Position numbers and translations under genes: made by a program. The notes beneath the pieces were generated by a model. The model was given only the letters and a program-made list of their open reading frames with translations. It did no database searches and was not told the origin of the DNA. From Pirellulales bacterium (lineage in GTDB: Bacteria > Planctomycetota > Planctomycetia > Pirellulales > Thermoguttaceae): a DNA stretch of 64,000 nt. Shown here piece by piece: positions 33,421-43,600 of the stretch (the stretch's first letter is position 1; every line of letters starts with the position of its first letter). Where the stretch lies: positions 1-64,000 of the forward strand of contig JAFGRD010000093.1 in NCBI GenBank assembly GCA_016935315.1, given 5' to 3'.

Positions 33421-34629
33421 ATGTTGACCAGGGACCTGGCGATCGCCGCATACGACGCCGGAAGGATCGTTCCCGACCGGCTTGCGCGAAAGACGCACCG
33501 GCAGTATCTCGACTACGCCGAGCGGATGCTGGAGATCTATCGCGGAGGGATCGGGCAAACGCGCCGGCAGTTGCACCGGGCCGTGGGGGCCGTCTTCGGC
33601 AACGAGCCCGATTGCCCGGCGCGGCGGATCGACGCCTTCTGCAAACTGCTGGACGACGTCGCGACGTATCAGCGTGATACGCGCGGGCGGGCCGCTGCGC
33701 TGCGGCGCGACGTGTTCCATGCGGCGGCCCAGCGGCATCCCCTGGTGCGCCAGGCCGACCGGCTGTTCGAGTACGAGGAGGCCCGGGTGAAGGCGGAGAT
33801 CGCAGGCCGGCTCGGCCGCTCCTGGGACGAGATCGACCGCGAGCTGTTTGCCGACGTGATCGAGTTCCACCGGCTGGTCGGGTTCGAGGGCTATCCGAGC
33901 GCCGCGGCGCTGCTCGCCCGCTACAACGTGGCCCAGGTGCAGGCGGCCCTGTTCGGTGCCGTGTCGATGACCGTTTGGGCCACCGACCAGTTCAAGACGA
34001 TCTTGCGTTACGCCAAGCTGGCCCGATTGATGCACACGATCACCCGCACGGGCGAAGGCCGCTACTGCCTGCGCTTCGATGGTCCGGCGTCGGTGCTGCG
34101 CCGGACCCGCCGCTATGGCGCGGCCATGGCGCGATTCCTGCCGGCGTTGATTGCCTGTCGCGGTTGGCGGATGCACGCGGTCATCCAGACTCGGCGTCGG
34201 GGCTACCAGGTGCGGCTGGGGCTCTCTTCACAGGACGGATTGCACAGTCACTTGCCGCCGCCGGAGGAGTTCGATTCAAGCGTCGAGCAGGGACTGGCAC
34301 AGAAGTGGGGGCCCGCGCCGCGCGAGGGCTGGCTGCTGGTCCGCGAAGGAGAGATTCTGCACCGGGGCCAAAAGGTGTTCGTGCCCGACTTCGTCTTCCG
34401 CCACGACGACGGCCGCAACGTCCTGATGGAAATCGTTGGCTTCTGGACGCCCGAATACCTCCAGGTCAAGTACGAGACGCTGCGGGCCTTTCAGGAGCAC
34501 CGCATTCTGCTGGCCGTGGCCAGCACGGTCGGCCAGCGGCTTCCCGAGTTGCCGGGCGAGCCGATCACGTTCAAGTCGGGGCTGCTGGTCCGGGACGTGC
34601 TCGAGCGCTTGCAGACGTTCAGCCCGTAG
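33421..34629 (+). CDS. Bax1-like nuclease (DUF790), partner of XPB
   Basis: 402 residues. The sequence follows the DUF790 family throughout: N-terminal MLTRDLAIAAYDAGRIVP, central VAQVQAALFGA and FKTILRYAKLARLMHTI, and a C-terminal PD-(D/E)xK nuclease core with FVPDFVFRHDDGRNVLMEIV (Asp, then Glu) and FWTPEYLQVKYETLRAF. Archaeal Bax1 binds XPB and cuts DNA at junctions in nucleotide excision repair. Here it follows the XPB-like gene on the same strand after 272 bp. The pairing gives a coherent repair module; activity is inferred from the family. Confidence 0.9.
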   Translation: MLTRDLAIAAYDAGRIVPDRLARKTHRQYLDYAERMLEIYRGGIGQTRRQLHRAVGAVFGNEPDCPARRIDAFCKLLDDVATYQRDTRGRAAALRRDVFHAAAQRHPLVRQADRLFEYEEARVKAEIAGRLGRSWDEIDRELFADVIEFHRLVGFEGYPSAAALLARYNVAQVQAALFGAVSMTVWATDQFKTILRYAKLARLMHTITRTGEGRYCLRFDGPASVLRRTRRYGAAMARFLPALIACRGWRMHAVIQTRRRGYQVRLGLSSQDGLHSHLPPPEEFDSSVEQGLAQKWGPAPREGWLLVREGEILHRGQKVFVPDFVFRHDDGRNVLMEIVGFWTPEYLQVKYETLRAFQEHRILLAVASTVGQRLPELPGEPITFKSGLLVRDVLERLQTFSP

Positions 34630-35125
34630 CTTTCCGTACCACTTCAGCCGCCGCCTGCCGGCGTTTTTTGCGCCCGCACAACATGTCCTCCACTCTGCCC
34701 TATTCACCCATTTTGCGTTAAACCTGCTTGGCTGGCGGTCTTGCAGGGTTTGAAGATCCGACGACTGGGCCGGTGTCGGCCCGAATGACGATTTGGCGCG
34801 GCAAAACGTACGGTTTGGCTTCACCGAAGCGACCTTCATCGCCGAAGTTAGCCGAAGTAGGGCTCGGCCATGCCTGAATGTATTGCGGAGCCATACGTTA
34901 CGATCGGCTGAACCGGTTGCCACGGCGGATTCCCCTGATGCAGTCTATGCATTTTGCCTCTATTTCCGAGGCGGTCTTTCACGATGCATATCGGGGTGGC
35001 GCCCATGGGGCAAGGCCCAAACGGCTCCGGCCGCAAGGTCGGTACGGGAGTACAGCAACGAAGACGATCGCTGGGACTGATTGATTTCGACAGGTTTGGC
35101 TGAGACGGAGCTCGGGGGGGAAGCT
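34630..35125. other. 496-bp non-coding region ahead of a glycosyltransferase gene
   Basis: Begins with a terminator (34649-34669). After that I see only short open frames without family similarity. The stretch about 34985-35100 has a run of G/C-rich complementary blocks (GGCAAGGCCC, CTCCGGCCGCAAGG) that could form a structured leader, but it matches no riboswitch consensus I can verify. A 39-codon frame at 34985-35104 is not supported as a gene. Confidence 0.45.
34649..34669 (+). terminator. Rho-independent terminator after the nuclease gene
   Basis: Stem CGCCG (34649-34653) and CGGCG (34659-34663) with a 5-nt loop, followed by six T. It lies 20 bp after the stop codon of the Bax1-like gene. 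Confidence 0.6.
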
Positions 35126-36013
35126 ATGCGGGTATTTGCCGGCGAATCGCATCTCGCCGCAACGACGCCCGATGTCGACATCGGGGTCATCTATACCTAC
35201 GAACGTCATCTCGTGCCCCGGCTCCTCTCGTCCCTCGGGCCATCGGCCGCCGGCTTGCGGCAGCGGCTGATCCTGATCGACAACGACTCCAACGACGGCG
35301 TCGGGCAATGGCTCCGGCACGCTCCCGACACAAAGGTGCTTCGCAACGCGAAACGCCTAAGCTACTCCGCCAATCTCAATCGCATCTTGCAGACTTCCGC
35401 GGGGCGGTACGTGCTGATGTTGAACACGGACATGTTCTTCGATCCGCAGGAGCAATGTATCTCGAAGATGGTGCGCTTCATGGACGAGCACCCCGATTGC
35501 GGGATCGCCGGCTGCCGCCTCTACCACGAGGACGGCAGGCACGCGCCCTCGGCCAGACGATTCCAGACGATCCCCACGATCCTAGCCAGGAAGCTCGGCT
35601 TGGGCGCCCTGATGCGCCGCACCTTGGGCAGCTATTTCTATCGCGAGCACGCGATTCGCGATTGCTGGGAGTGCGACTGGCTCTCCGGCTGCTTCATGAT
35701 GATCCGCCGCGAGGCCTTCGAACAGGTGGGCTACTTCGACGTGGGGTTCTCCAAGTACTTTGAAGACGTCGACATGTGTCTGCGGATGGCCCGGGCAGGC
35801 TGGCGCGTGATGTATAACGGGGCCACCTACTGCTACCATCTCGAGCAGCGGGCCAGCAAGAACCTCTTGTCGGCCGACGCCAGGAAGCACGCGCGCTCCT
35901 ACCTTCGCTGGCTGCTGAAATGGGGATTCTCTCCCTATCGGGCCGTGGCGGAGAGGCGAGAGCCGGCGATCGGCAAGGCCGCGGACGAGCCGTCGCGACG
36001 CCGGGCGGCGTAG
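35126..36013 (+). CDS. GT2 glycosyltransferase, rhamnosyltransferase-like
   Basis: 295 residues from ATG 35126 (GGGGGGAA upstream). GT2 features: IGVIYTYERHL start, LILIDNDSNDG, the metal-binding MLNTDMFFDP and the acceptor region CDWLSGCFMMIRREAFEQ with KYFEDVDMCLRMARAGW. This pattern is typical of WbbL-type rhamnosyltransferases in O-antigen and exopolysaccharide synthesis. Nearby dTDP-sugar genes (37359-39915) could supply the donor. Convergent with the next glycosyltransferase; only 3 bp separate the two stop codons. Confidence 0.85.
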   Translation: MRVFAGESHLAATTPDVDIGVIYTYERHLVPRLLSSLGPSAAGLRQRLILIDNDSNDGVGQWLRHAPDTKVLRNAKRLSYSANLNRILQTSAGRYVLMLNTDMFFDPQEQCISKMVRFMDEHPDCGIAGCRLYHEDGRHAPSARRFQTIPTILARKLGLGALMRRTLGSYFYREHAIRDCWECDWLSGCFMMIRREAFEQVGYFDVGFSKYFEDVDMCLRMARAGWRVMYNGATYCYHLEQRASKNLLSADARKHARSYLRWLLKWGFSPYRAVAERREPAIGKAADEPSRRRAA

Positions 36014-36016
36014 ATT

Positions 36017-37057
36017 CTACTCGCGACGGGGCTCCCCGCGCTGCCTTGCCCCGGGCCGCTGCGCCAGCAGGCGAGCATAGAAGGAAAGTCGCTTCGACAG
36101 GTCGACCGTTTGGGGAATCCCCAGCCGGTGTATCCCGTGGATCCGGTGCAGTGTGCCGGTCCGGGTTTCCAGCGACCGGCAGTAGCCCTCCAGCAATTCC
36201 AGCGTCTGGTGGCTGCACCGCGCGGCCCGCTGCCGCAGTCGGTCGCGCAGCGCGCGGGCCTGCTCGACGTGCCGGGCGAAGTGGATTCGGCTTTGCCGCC
36301 ATCGCGTCCGGAAACCTTTTGCCAACGGATTGACGGACGCCCATCCACCCCGCGCGCCGACTGTGTTGTGGCCGTGCTGGCGGTAGAGGAGCATCGCTTG
36401 GGACACACAGGCCAACCGGCCTGCGGCCGCCGCGCACAGGGCAATCCACCAGTCGTGCATGGGCACGCACGGGGGCACGGGAAGCACCAGCTCCAACAGC
36501 GGGCGGTTGAGCAGCATGGCACAGGCCGGAATGAAGTTGTGGGCCAAGAGCGTTCGCAGCGGATCCGGCGGGTTGCGGCGGAAACGGCCATGGCGAAAGA
36601 AAGACGGATGGACGGTTCGCAGCCCCGCGTCGACCACCGACAGATCGGAGTAAACCAGCACCGGCTCGCCGGCACCCGCCTCCACTTCCGTCCGGCGCAT
36701 CAGCTCCATCTGCCGGCTGATCTTCTCGGGCAGCCAGACGTCGTCCTGGTCGGCCGGCAACACGTAGTCGGCGCCGCGATCGCGGGCCGACTCCAGCAGC
36801 CGTGCGAAGTTGCCGATAGGTCCCTCTCGCCGAGAATCGCCCGGGAGGATCACCAGCCGCGGGTCCTCGGCGGCGAGTTGTTCCAGTAGGGCGGCCGTGC
36901 CGTCGTCGGACTGGTCGTCGCGGACCAGCATTGTCCAGTCGCGGTACGACTGGCGGCGGACGCTATCGACCAGCTCGCTGAGATATCGCGCGCCGTTGCA
37001 TGTGCCCAAGACGATGAACGCCTTGGGGGAATCGGCTGGCTGGCGAGGGCTGGACAT
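36017..37057 (-). CDS. GT2 glycosyltransferase
   Basis: 346 residues from ATG 37057 (the frame extends upstream to 37186, but the extension has no GT2 character). Conserved segments: AFIVLGTCNGARYLSELVDS, LVRDDQSDDGTAALL and the metal site LPADQDDVWLPEKI, as in RfbG/WbbP-like transferases that add rhamnose or related deoxysugars. The C-terminal 120 residues are basic and helical with no predicted membrane helix. Divergent from rfbB across a 301-bp region. Confidence 0.82.
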   Translation of the reverse strand: MSSPRQPADSPKAFIVLGTCNGARYLSELVDSVRRQSYRDWTMLVRDDQSDDGTAALLEQLAAEDPRLVILPGDSRREGPIGNFARLLESARDRGADYVLPADQDDVWLPEKISRQMELMRRTEVEAGAGEPVLVYSDLSVVDAGLRTVHPSFFRHGRFRRNPPDPLRTLLAHNFIPACAMLLNRPLLELVLPVPPCVPMHDWWIALCAAAAGRLACVSQAMLLYRQHGHNTVGARGGWASVNPLAKGFRTRWRQSRIHFARHVEQARALRDRLRQRAARCSHQTLELLEGYCRSLETRTGTLHRIHGIHRLGIPQTVDLSKRLSFYARLLAQRPGARQRGEPRRE

Positions 37058-37358
37058 GGTTTTCACCGGCCCCGGCCGAAGTCGCAACGCATCGGCGACG
37101 GCCACGGAGGGTTTCTCGGCGCGTCGCGCCACCCGCGACGCGAGACGAAGATCATAGGGGCATCGAGACCGCCGAGGCAAGGCCAATCCCGGCGAAAAAC
37201 GGGGGATGACACAGGCCGCCGACCGCCGTGGCGGCCGACGGCCCTCGCCCCGCCCAAGCCCCTCGATTTCCCCTGTTTACAGCCACGCGATGGTGTTGAT
37301 ATACTGCCGCTGATGCCCGATCCGCCGAAAGCCAGCCATTTCAAACCATCCCCTGCCC
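37058..37358. other. 301-bp divergent intergenic region
   Basis: Separates the minus-strand glycosyltransferase from rfbB. It contains a strong promoter for rfbB (37276-37305). Nothing else recognisable. Confidence 0.5.
37276..37305 (+). promoter_or_regulatory. Sigma-70-like promoter for the rfb genes
   Basis: TTTACA (37276-37281), 18-bp spacer, TATACT (37300-37305), both five of six to consensus. The -10 is 54 nt before the rfbB ATG. Confidence 0.6.
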
Positions 37359-38420
37359 ATGGAAACGATTCTCGTCACCGGAGGAGCCGGGTTTATCGGC
37401 AGCAATTTCGTCCGGCAGTGGATCGCTGAGGAGCAGACTCGGCTGGTCAATCTCGATTGTCTGACCTACGCCGGTGACCTCGATTCGCTGGCCGATCTGG
37501 ACGGCCACCCGTCGCACGTCTTCGTCGAGGGCGATATTCGCGACGGGCTGATGGTCGGCCGGCTGCTGGAAGAATATCGTCCCCGCGCGGTGGTCCATTT
37601 TGCGGCCGAGTCGCACGTCGACCGTTCGATCGACGGCCCGGCCGCGTTTGTGGAGACCAACGTTGTGGGAACGTTCCGTCTGCTGGAGGCTGCCCGGGCC
37701 TATTGGAGCCGGCTGCCCCGGCCCGACCAGGCGCGTTTCCGCTTTCTGCACGTTTCGACCGACGAGGTGTACGGTTCGCTGGGTCCGACGGGCAAGTTCA
37801 CCGAGGAGACGCCCTACGCTCCCAACTCGCCTTATTCGGCCTCGAAGGCCGCCAGCGACCATTTCGCCCGGGCGTATCACCGCACTTACGGGCTGCCGGT
37901 GTTGATCACGAATTGCTCGAACAACTACGGACCGCTACAGTTCCCCGAGAAGCTGATTCCGCTGATGATCCTCAACGCCCTGGAAGGCAAGCCGCTGCCC
38001 GTCTACGGCGATGGCCGGCAGATCCGCGACTGGCTCTACGTGGAGGACCATTGCCGGGCGATCCGCGCCGTGCTGGCGGGGGGCGCGCCGGGCGACGTCT
38101 ACAACATCGGCGGCGACTGCGAGCGGGCCAATCTCGAGGTAGTCCAGGTGATTTGTGCCACCGTCGACCGGTTGCGCCCGGGACTGCCCCACGGGCCCTG
38201 CTCGTCGCTGATCACCTTCGTTGCCGACCGCCCCGGCCACGACCGCCGCTACGCCATCGACAGCAGCAAGATCCGGCGTGAACTGGGCTGGCGGCCCCGC
38301 GAAGATTTCGAGTCCGGCTTGCAGCGGACCGTGCAATGGTATCTCGACAACCGCGCGTGGGTCGAGAAGATCACCTCCGGCCAACACCGCCGTCAGCGGC
38401 TCGGACTAGGCACCTCGTAG
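37359..38420 (+). CDS. rfbB: dTDP-glucose 4,6-dehydratase
   Basis: 353 residues, the usual length. The short-chain dehydrogenase NAD site [11 protein letters not shown] (residues 7-17), the [13 protein letters not shown] motif, [12 protein letters not shown] (catalytic Thr-Asp-Glu) and [11 protein letters not shown] (Tyr and Lys) are all typical of RfbB/RmlB. It converts dTDP-glucose to dTDP-4-keto-6-deoxyglucose, the precursor of dTDP-rhamnose and other deoxysugars. First gene of rfbB-rfbA-epimerase; 20 bp to rfbA. Confidence 0.95.
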   Translation: METILVTGGAGFIGSNFVRQWIAEEQTRLVNLDCLTYAGDLDSLADLDGHPSHVFVEGDIRDGLMVGRLLEEYRPRAVVHFAAESHVDRSIDGPAAFVETNVVGTFRLLEAARAYWSRLPRPDQARFRFLHVSTDEVYGSLGPTGKFTEETPYAPNSPYSASKAASDHFARAYHRTYGLPVLITNCSNNYGPLQFPEKLIPLMILNALEGKPLPVYGDGRQIRDWLYVEDHCRAIRAVLAGGAPGDVYNIGGDCERANLEVVQVICATVDRLRPGLPHGPCSSLITFVADRPGHDRRYAIDSSKIRRELGWRPREDFESGLQRTVQWYLDNRAWVEKITSGQHRRQRLGLGTS

Positions 38421-38440
38421 GCCGGTTTTCGGGAGAACCG

Positions 38441-39343
38441 ATGGACACCACGCCGCAATGCAAGAAGGGGATCATCCTGGCCGGGGGGGCGGGCACGCGG
38501 TTGCACCCCGTGACCCAGGCCGTCAGCAAGCAACTGTTGCCCGTCTACGACAAGCCCATGGTCTTCTACCCGCTCTCCACGCTGATGCTGGCCGGCATCC
38601 GCGACATCCTCCTGATCTCCACGCCCGAAGACATCGGCTCCTTCGAACGCCTCTTGGGCGACGGCAGCCAGGTGGGAATCTCGATCCGATACGCCGTGCA
38701 GCCGAAGCCCGAAGGGCTGGCCCAAGCCTTCCTCATCGGGCGGGAGTTCGTCGGCAGCGACAACGTGGCCCTGGTGCTCGGCGACAACATCTTCTACGGC
38801 CAGGGTTTCCGGGGGCTGCTGCAGAAGGTCGCCGCCCGCACGACCGGCGCGACCGTCTTCGGCTATTCCGTCAAAGACCCCCAACGATACGGCGTGGCGG
38901 AGATCGACGGTGACGGCCGGGCCGTCTCGCTCGAAGAGAAGCCGGCCCGGCCCAAGTCGAGCTACGCGGTGACCGGCCTGTATTTCTACGACAACCAGGT
39001 CTTGGACGTCGCCGCGGGCATTCGGCCTTCCGCCCGGGGCGAGTTGGAGATTACCGACGTCAACCGAACGTACTTGCAACGGGGGCAATTGCAGGTGGAG
39101 CTGCTCGGTCGCGGGTTCGCCTGGCTCGACACGGGCACGCACGAGTCGCTGTTGAAGGCGGCCAACTTCGTGGAAATGATCGAGCAGCGCCAGGGGCTGA
39201 AGATCGCCTGCATCGAAGAAGTCGCCTGGAACAAGGGGTTCATTACCACCGAGCAGTTCGAGAAGCTGGCCGCCGCCGAGAAGAACAGCTACGGCCAATA
39301 CCTGCTCGATTTGCTGGTCCGGCCGGGCGGCAGAACGCGGTGA
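38441..39343 (+). CDS. rfbA: Glucose-1-phosphate thymidylyltransferase
   Basis: 300 residues from ATG 38441, with GGGAGAA upstream. Nucleotidyltransferase signature [16 protein letters not shown] followed by [17 protein letters not shown]; metal-binding [13 protein letters not shown]; sugar-binding [20 protein letters not shown]. RfbA/RmlA makes dTDP-glucose from glucose-1-phosphate and dTTP, the step before RfbB. The length and motifs are those of the short RmlA type. Confidence 0.95.
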   Translation: MDTTPQCKKGIILAGGAGTRLHPVTQAVSKQLLPVYDKPMVFYPLSTLMLAGIRDILLISTPEDIGSFERLLGDGSQVGISIRYAVQPKPEGLAQAFLIGREFVGSDNVALVLGDNIFYGQGFRGLLQKVAARTTGATVFGYSVKDPQRYGVAEIDGDGRAVSLEEKPARPKSSYAVTGLYFYDNQVLDVAAGIRPSARGELEITDVNRTYLQRGQLQVELLGRGFAWLDTGTHESLLKAANFVEMIEQRQGLKIACIEEVAWNKGFITTEQFEKLAAAEKNSYGQYLLDLLVRPGGRTR

Positions 39344-39441
39344 GCCGGCCGCTTCGACGGCCCACGGGTTGGCGTGAGGCGGCTTGGGAGGTGGGTGGCG
39401 AGGAATCCAAATGCACACTCTTCCGGCTTCAGGGAGCGATC

Positions 39442-39915
39442 ATGTTCGAGCAAGGCATCATCGACGGAGTGGTCATCAGACCACTGAGGCAATTCCAGGA
39501 CCAGCGCGGCTGGCTGATCGAGCTCTATCGCGAGGATGAGCTGCCACCGGCCGACCGTCCCGCGATGGCCTACATCAGCCAGACGCTCTCCGGCGTCGCC
39601 CGCGGCCCCCACGAACACCGCGAGCAGACCGACGTCTTTGCCTTCGTCGGCCCGGGCGATTTCAAGCTCTATCTATGGGACACCCGCCCCGATTCGCCGA
39701 CGCGCGGCGTCAAGCAGACGCTGGTCGCCGGGCAGTCGAACCACCAGGCAGTCGTGGTGCCGCCGGGCATCATCCACGCGTACAAGAACATCAGCGACGT
39801 GGCGGGGCTGGTCTTCAACTGCCCGAATCGCCTCTACGCCGGCGAAGGCCGCCGGGAGCCGGTCGACGAGACCCGTCACGAGGACCTGGCGGAGAGCCCG
39901 TACGTGCTGGATTGA
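39442..39915 (+). CDS. RmlC-like cupin, dTDP-4-dehydrorhamnose 3,5-epimerase family
   Basis: 157 residues from ATG 39442 (AGGGAG upstream). The frame opens at 39340 but the upstream part is not conserved-looking. The cupin core includes FQDQRGWLIELYRED, ARGPHEHREQTDVFAFVG (the His takes the place of the RmlC active-site His) and PPGIIHAYKNIS. RmlC enzymes are usually about 180 residues; this shorter form may be a 3,5-epimerase or a single-position epimerase or isomerase of the same fold. No rfbD reductase follows, so the final product is not clearly dTDP-rhamnose. The stop is followed after 4 bp by a 101-bp element. Confidence 0.78.
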   Translation: MFEQGIIDGVVIRPLRQFQDQRGWLIELYREDELPPADRPAMAYISQTLSGVARGPHEHREQTDVFAFVGPGDFKLYLWDTRPDSPTRGVKQTLVAGQSNHQAVVVPPGIIHAYKNISDVAGLVFNCPNRLYAGEGRREPVDETRHEDLAESPYVLD

Positions 39916-39919
39916 GATT

Positions 39920-40020
39920 ATTGATGTTTGCATTGTGAATGATCCAGGCCAACCAACGAGAGGCCGGACAAGTCGGGCTCCCGTTGTTCGCCCTCGCGCA
40001 TTGAGTGTGCAAACGTCAAT
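39920..40020 (+). repeat. 101-bp palindromic element, family 1, copy C
   Basis: Starts ATTGATGTTTGCA and ends TGCAAACGTCAAT, a 13-bp terminal inverted repeat with one mismatch. The internal stem present in copy A is degraded here by several mismatches. Same length and orientation as copy A; located 4 bp behind the epimerase stop codon. Confidence 0.85.
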
Positions 40021-40077
40021 CAAGGAGCCTTTGTTTTTGACCTGCACCTTCTGGAAAAACGGCACATAGGCCCATGT

Positions 40078-40112
40078 GAAAGAGGAAAGGCGCGCAGCGG
40101 CTTTCCTCTTTC
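40078..40112. terminator. Bidirectional hairpin between convergent genes
   Basis: Perfect 12-bp stem GAAAGAGGAAAG (40078-40089) and CTTTCCTCTTTC (40101-40112) with an 11-nt loop. It lies between the plus-strand epimerase (end 39915) and the minus-strand gene ending at 40131. There is no long T run, so termination is likely but not certain. Confidence 0.55.
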
Positions 40113-40130
40113 GTGGCATATCTTCCCGCG

Positions 40131-40613
40131 TCAGCTCTTCGCGGCGTAGAGTTCGGCGTATTCGAGCACCCAGAGGTCGATCATCTCGGTGAATGAGGTC
40201 AGATCGACCTCGGTCAGCCGCTGGTAGTGGGAGCGGTTGAAAAGCTCCTTGTTGCGGATGGTGGCCTTCGCCGCCAGGTCGAGCACGTGATAGGCGGAGG
40301 CCGGGCGGATGACCATCTCCAGCCGGCTGAAGTAGTTGGTGCGGCGACCGCCGCGCACGGCAATGTCGTCGCGGCTGATCGCGCCGCCCCAGCCACGCTC
40401 GCCGACGATCGTCTCGAAGCGGAAGCCGGGCAGGTGGTCGGGCAGTTGCTTCAGACAGGCTTCGATCCGCTCGGAAAGCTCCAGGCGATACTGGGAGTGG
40501 AGCCGGGTGATCTCCTTCTGCGACATCGCCTTTTCGGCCGCCGCCCGGGCCCGGGCGCTGCCGGCTCGCTGCCCGCGTTCAATCGCTTTTGAGAGTCGCT
40601 TGCGAAAATCCAT
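40131..40613 (-). CDS. Hypothetical protein, downstream of tex
   Basis: 160 residues, basic and helical at the N-terminus (FRKRLSKAIERGQRAGSARA), then a mixed domain with FRFETIVGERGWGGAISRDD and LEMVIRPASAYHVLDLAAKA. No signal peptide, membrane helix or known motif. It follows tex by 13 bp and is probably co-transcribed. I do not recognise the family; the charged N-terminus would allow nucleic-acid or ribosome binding. Confidence 0.7.
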   Translation of the reverse strand: MDFRKRLSKAIERGQRAGSARARAAAEKAMSQKEITRLHSQYRLELSERIEACLKQLPDHLPGFRFETIVGERGWGGAISRDDIAVRGGRRTNYFSRLEMVIRPASAYHVLDLAAKATIRNKELFNRSHYQRLTEVDLTSFTEMIDLWVLEYAELYAAKS

Positions 40614-40626
40614 GGAACCGGGTGGG

Positions 40627-43600
40627 CTACGGCTGGTCGTCCTGCCGGCCCTGTTCGCCCGGGGGCGGCGTCTGTTGCGGTGGGGGCGGACTGGCGGCCG
40701 CGTCGTCGGGCCCTTCGGCCGGTGGCCCGGCCGGCGGGATCTGGGCCATTTCTTTCGGCCCGCTTTCCGGCACGGCGTGCTGCTTGGCTTCGGCAGCCTG
40801 CGGCGGAGCCTCCACCGGCGGGCCGTCCGCGGAAGCCGGCAACTGGGCCTGCTCGGCCACGGTGGCCTGGGGCGGTGTTTCTTGCGGTGTCTCGACCTCT
40901 TGGGGCGTTCCCACCTCTTCCGGCGTCTTAACTTCTGGGGAACTCTCGACCTGTTCCGGCGTCTTGGTCTCTTGCGGCTCAGGCTTGGCCTTGGGCTTTT
41001 TGGGTTGCTTCTTCTTGGCCTGGCGGCTGTTGGGCTCGTCGTCGTGTTGCTGATTCTGGAAGAACTGGGCCAGGTCGCCGAAAGTCCGCATCGGCTCCTT
41101 GCCGGTTTTCATGGCGTCGGTGATGGGCACAATCGGTTTGGGCGGGGCCTTGGGGCGGTATGTCGGTCTGGGCGGCCCCTTGCCTCGGGGCGGGCGCCTG
41201 CCGCCGGGGGCGGTCCGGCCTTGCGACGGGCCCTTCGGCCGGGGACGACGCGACTCGCCGGCGGCGCGCGACTTCTCGCCGCGCGGCCCACCCCGGTCGG
41301 AGCGGCCCTCGGCGCGGCCTTTTCCGTCGCCGGCCTTTTCGTCACGGTGTTGGCGGCGGGGGCGCTCGGAGCCGGGTTGGATCATCGTCAGCGAGACGCG
41401 ACGCCGCTGCTTGTCGACCTCCAGCACCCAGACCTTGACGATGTCGCCCACGGCAACCAGGTCGTGCGGATCGCGGATGAAGCGGTCGGCCAGTTGGCTA
41501 ACGTGGACCAGGCCGCTGTCGTGCATGCCGATGTCGACGAAGGCCCCGAAATCGACCACGTTGAGCACGGTCCCGGTCAGCTCCATGCCCGGCTCGAGGT
41601 CCTCCAGCTTCAGCACCCCCTGTTTGAAGACCGGCGCGGGCAGGTCTTCGCGCGGGTCGCGTCCCGGGCGGGCGAACTGTGCGAGGATGTCCTTTAGGGT
41701 AAGGACACCTATCTCCAGCTCTTTGGCCATTTCGTCCAGATCGACCTCGGCCACCTGTTTCGCCAGGTCGGCGGTCGCTTCCTTGTTGGACAGATCCGCC
41801 GGCGTGCGTCCCAGTTTCGCCAGCAGCCGCTGCGTGGCGTCGTAGCTTTCCGGATGGATCCAGGTCGCGTCCAGGGGGTTTTCGCCGGAGGCGATCTTCA
41901 GGAACCCGACCGCCTGGACGAAGGTGGCCTCGCCGAAGCCGGGCACCTCGCGGAGCTGTTGGCGGCTGCGGAAGGGGCCCAGTTGGTGCCGCCGCTCGTA
42001 AACCCGGCGGGCGGTCAACTGGTTCAGCCCGGAAACGTATCGCAGCAAGGAGGGGCTGGCCGTGTTGACGTCCACGCCCACGTAGTTGACGCACGACTCA
42101 ACCACTTCGTCGAGCGAGGTGCGCAGATGCTTGGCTTTGACGTCGTGTTGATAAAGCCCCACGCCGATATTGGCCGCGTCGATTTTGACCAGCTCGCTCA
42201 AGGGGTCCTGCAGGCGGCGGCCGATGGAGATCGCCCCGCGAAGGCTGGCGTCGTAGCCGGGGAACTCCTCGCGGCCGACGTGGCTGGTGGAATAGACGCT
42301 GGCCCCGGCCTCGTTGACGATCACGTAGGCCACGTTGCGGTCTTTCAACTGGTCGGCGACCAACTCGGAGAAGAAATCCTCGCACTCACGACAGGCGGTG
42401 CCGTTGCCGATGGCCACCACCGAAAGCTGGAACCGGTCGATCAGCTCGATTACCTTTCGCCGGGCCTGTTCTCGGCGTTCCGGCTTGCCGATCAGATAAA
42501 TCACGCCCTTTTCGAGCATGTTGCCGAACTGGTCCAACGCGGCCAGCTTGCAGCCGCTCTTGTAGCCCGGGTCGACCGCCAACACGCGACGGTCGTGAAC
42601 CGGCGGCTGCAACAGCAGATTGCGGAGGTTCTTGGCGAAGACGCCCACCGCGTGGGCCTCCGCCCGATCGGTCAGCTCGCGGCGGATCTCCCGCTCGAGG
42701 CTGGGCAGAATCAGGCGGTTCAGGGCGTCCCGGGCACAACCGCGCAGGTAGTCGGCATGGGGATGGTCGGCCGGGACGAGCATCTCGTCGAGCACCTGGT
42801 ACATCGCCTCGACGTCCAACTCGATCTTCACCCGTAAAACCTTGGCCCGTTCGCCCCGGTTGATGGCTAAGACCCGATGGGGCGGGATCTTCTTGACCTC
42901 CTCGCTGAAGTCGAAGTAGTCCAGGTAGGCCTTGATCCTTTGCTGCTCGATCCGCTTCTTCTTCTGCTCCCGCCGGTTGATCTTCTGCTTGGGTTTGGTC
43001 TGCGTCGGTGGAGCCTTGGCGGCGCGCACCGGCTTGGGCGCCGGCGGAGGCTCTGGCGGCGGGGATTCGGCGGGCGGCAATTCGGTGGGCGGGCTCTCTG
43101 CCGATGGAGCCGGTGTCGCTTCCGCGGGTTCCGACGGAGGCTCACCGAGATTGGCCGCCGGGTCCCCGCCAGGGTTGCCCGGGGGGTTGTCTGTTGGATT
43201 ACCCGTTGGCTTCTCCGTTGGATTGCCCGCTGGGTCGTCCGCAGCCTCGTCTGCTGGGTTGTCTGTTGAGTTGCTTGGGTTGGTTGGGTTGTTGTCTGTT
43301 GGGTTGCTTGTATTGGTTGCCGGCTCGCCCGCGTGGTTTTCGGTGTTTTCGGCGGGCAGGGAAGACCCCGCGGGTTCGTTGCCGACCTCGTTGGGCCGTT
43401 CCGACTCGGGCGGCGTCTCGGGAGCTTCTGCTTCGGGCGGCGTTTCGGGAGCTTTCCCCTCGGGCGGCGTCTCGGGAGCTTTTGCTTCGGGCGGCGTTTC
43501 GGGAGCTTCCCCCTCGGGCGGCGTCTCGGGAGCTTCTGCCTCGGGCGGCGTCCGGGGCGCTTTTGCCTCGAGTTTTTCAGCCTTGGCCGCTGGGGGCTTG

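Noticed and set aside
34985-35100. Resemblance to a cyclic-di-GMP type riboswitch (GCAAGGCCCAAACGG and GGTCGGTACGGGAGTA)
   Set aside because: Only isolated short matches; the order and pairing of the GEMM-I consensus could not be laid out. A covariance search (Infernal with Rfam) would be decisive.
40937-41300. C-terminal low-complexity part of Tex as a separate gene or frameshift
   Set aside because: The frame is continuous from the S1 domain, with no start signal inside; it reads as a disordered tail.
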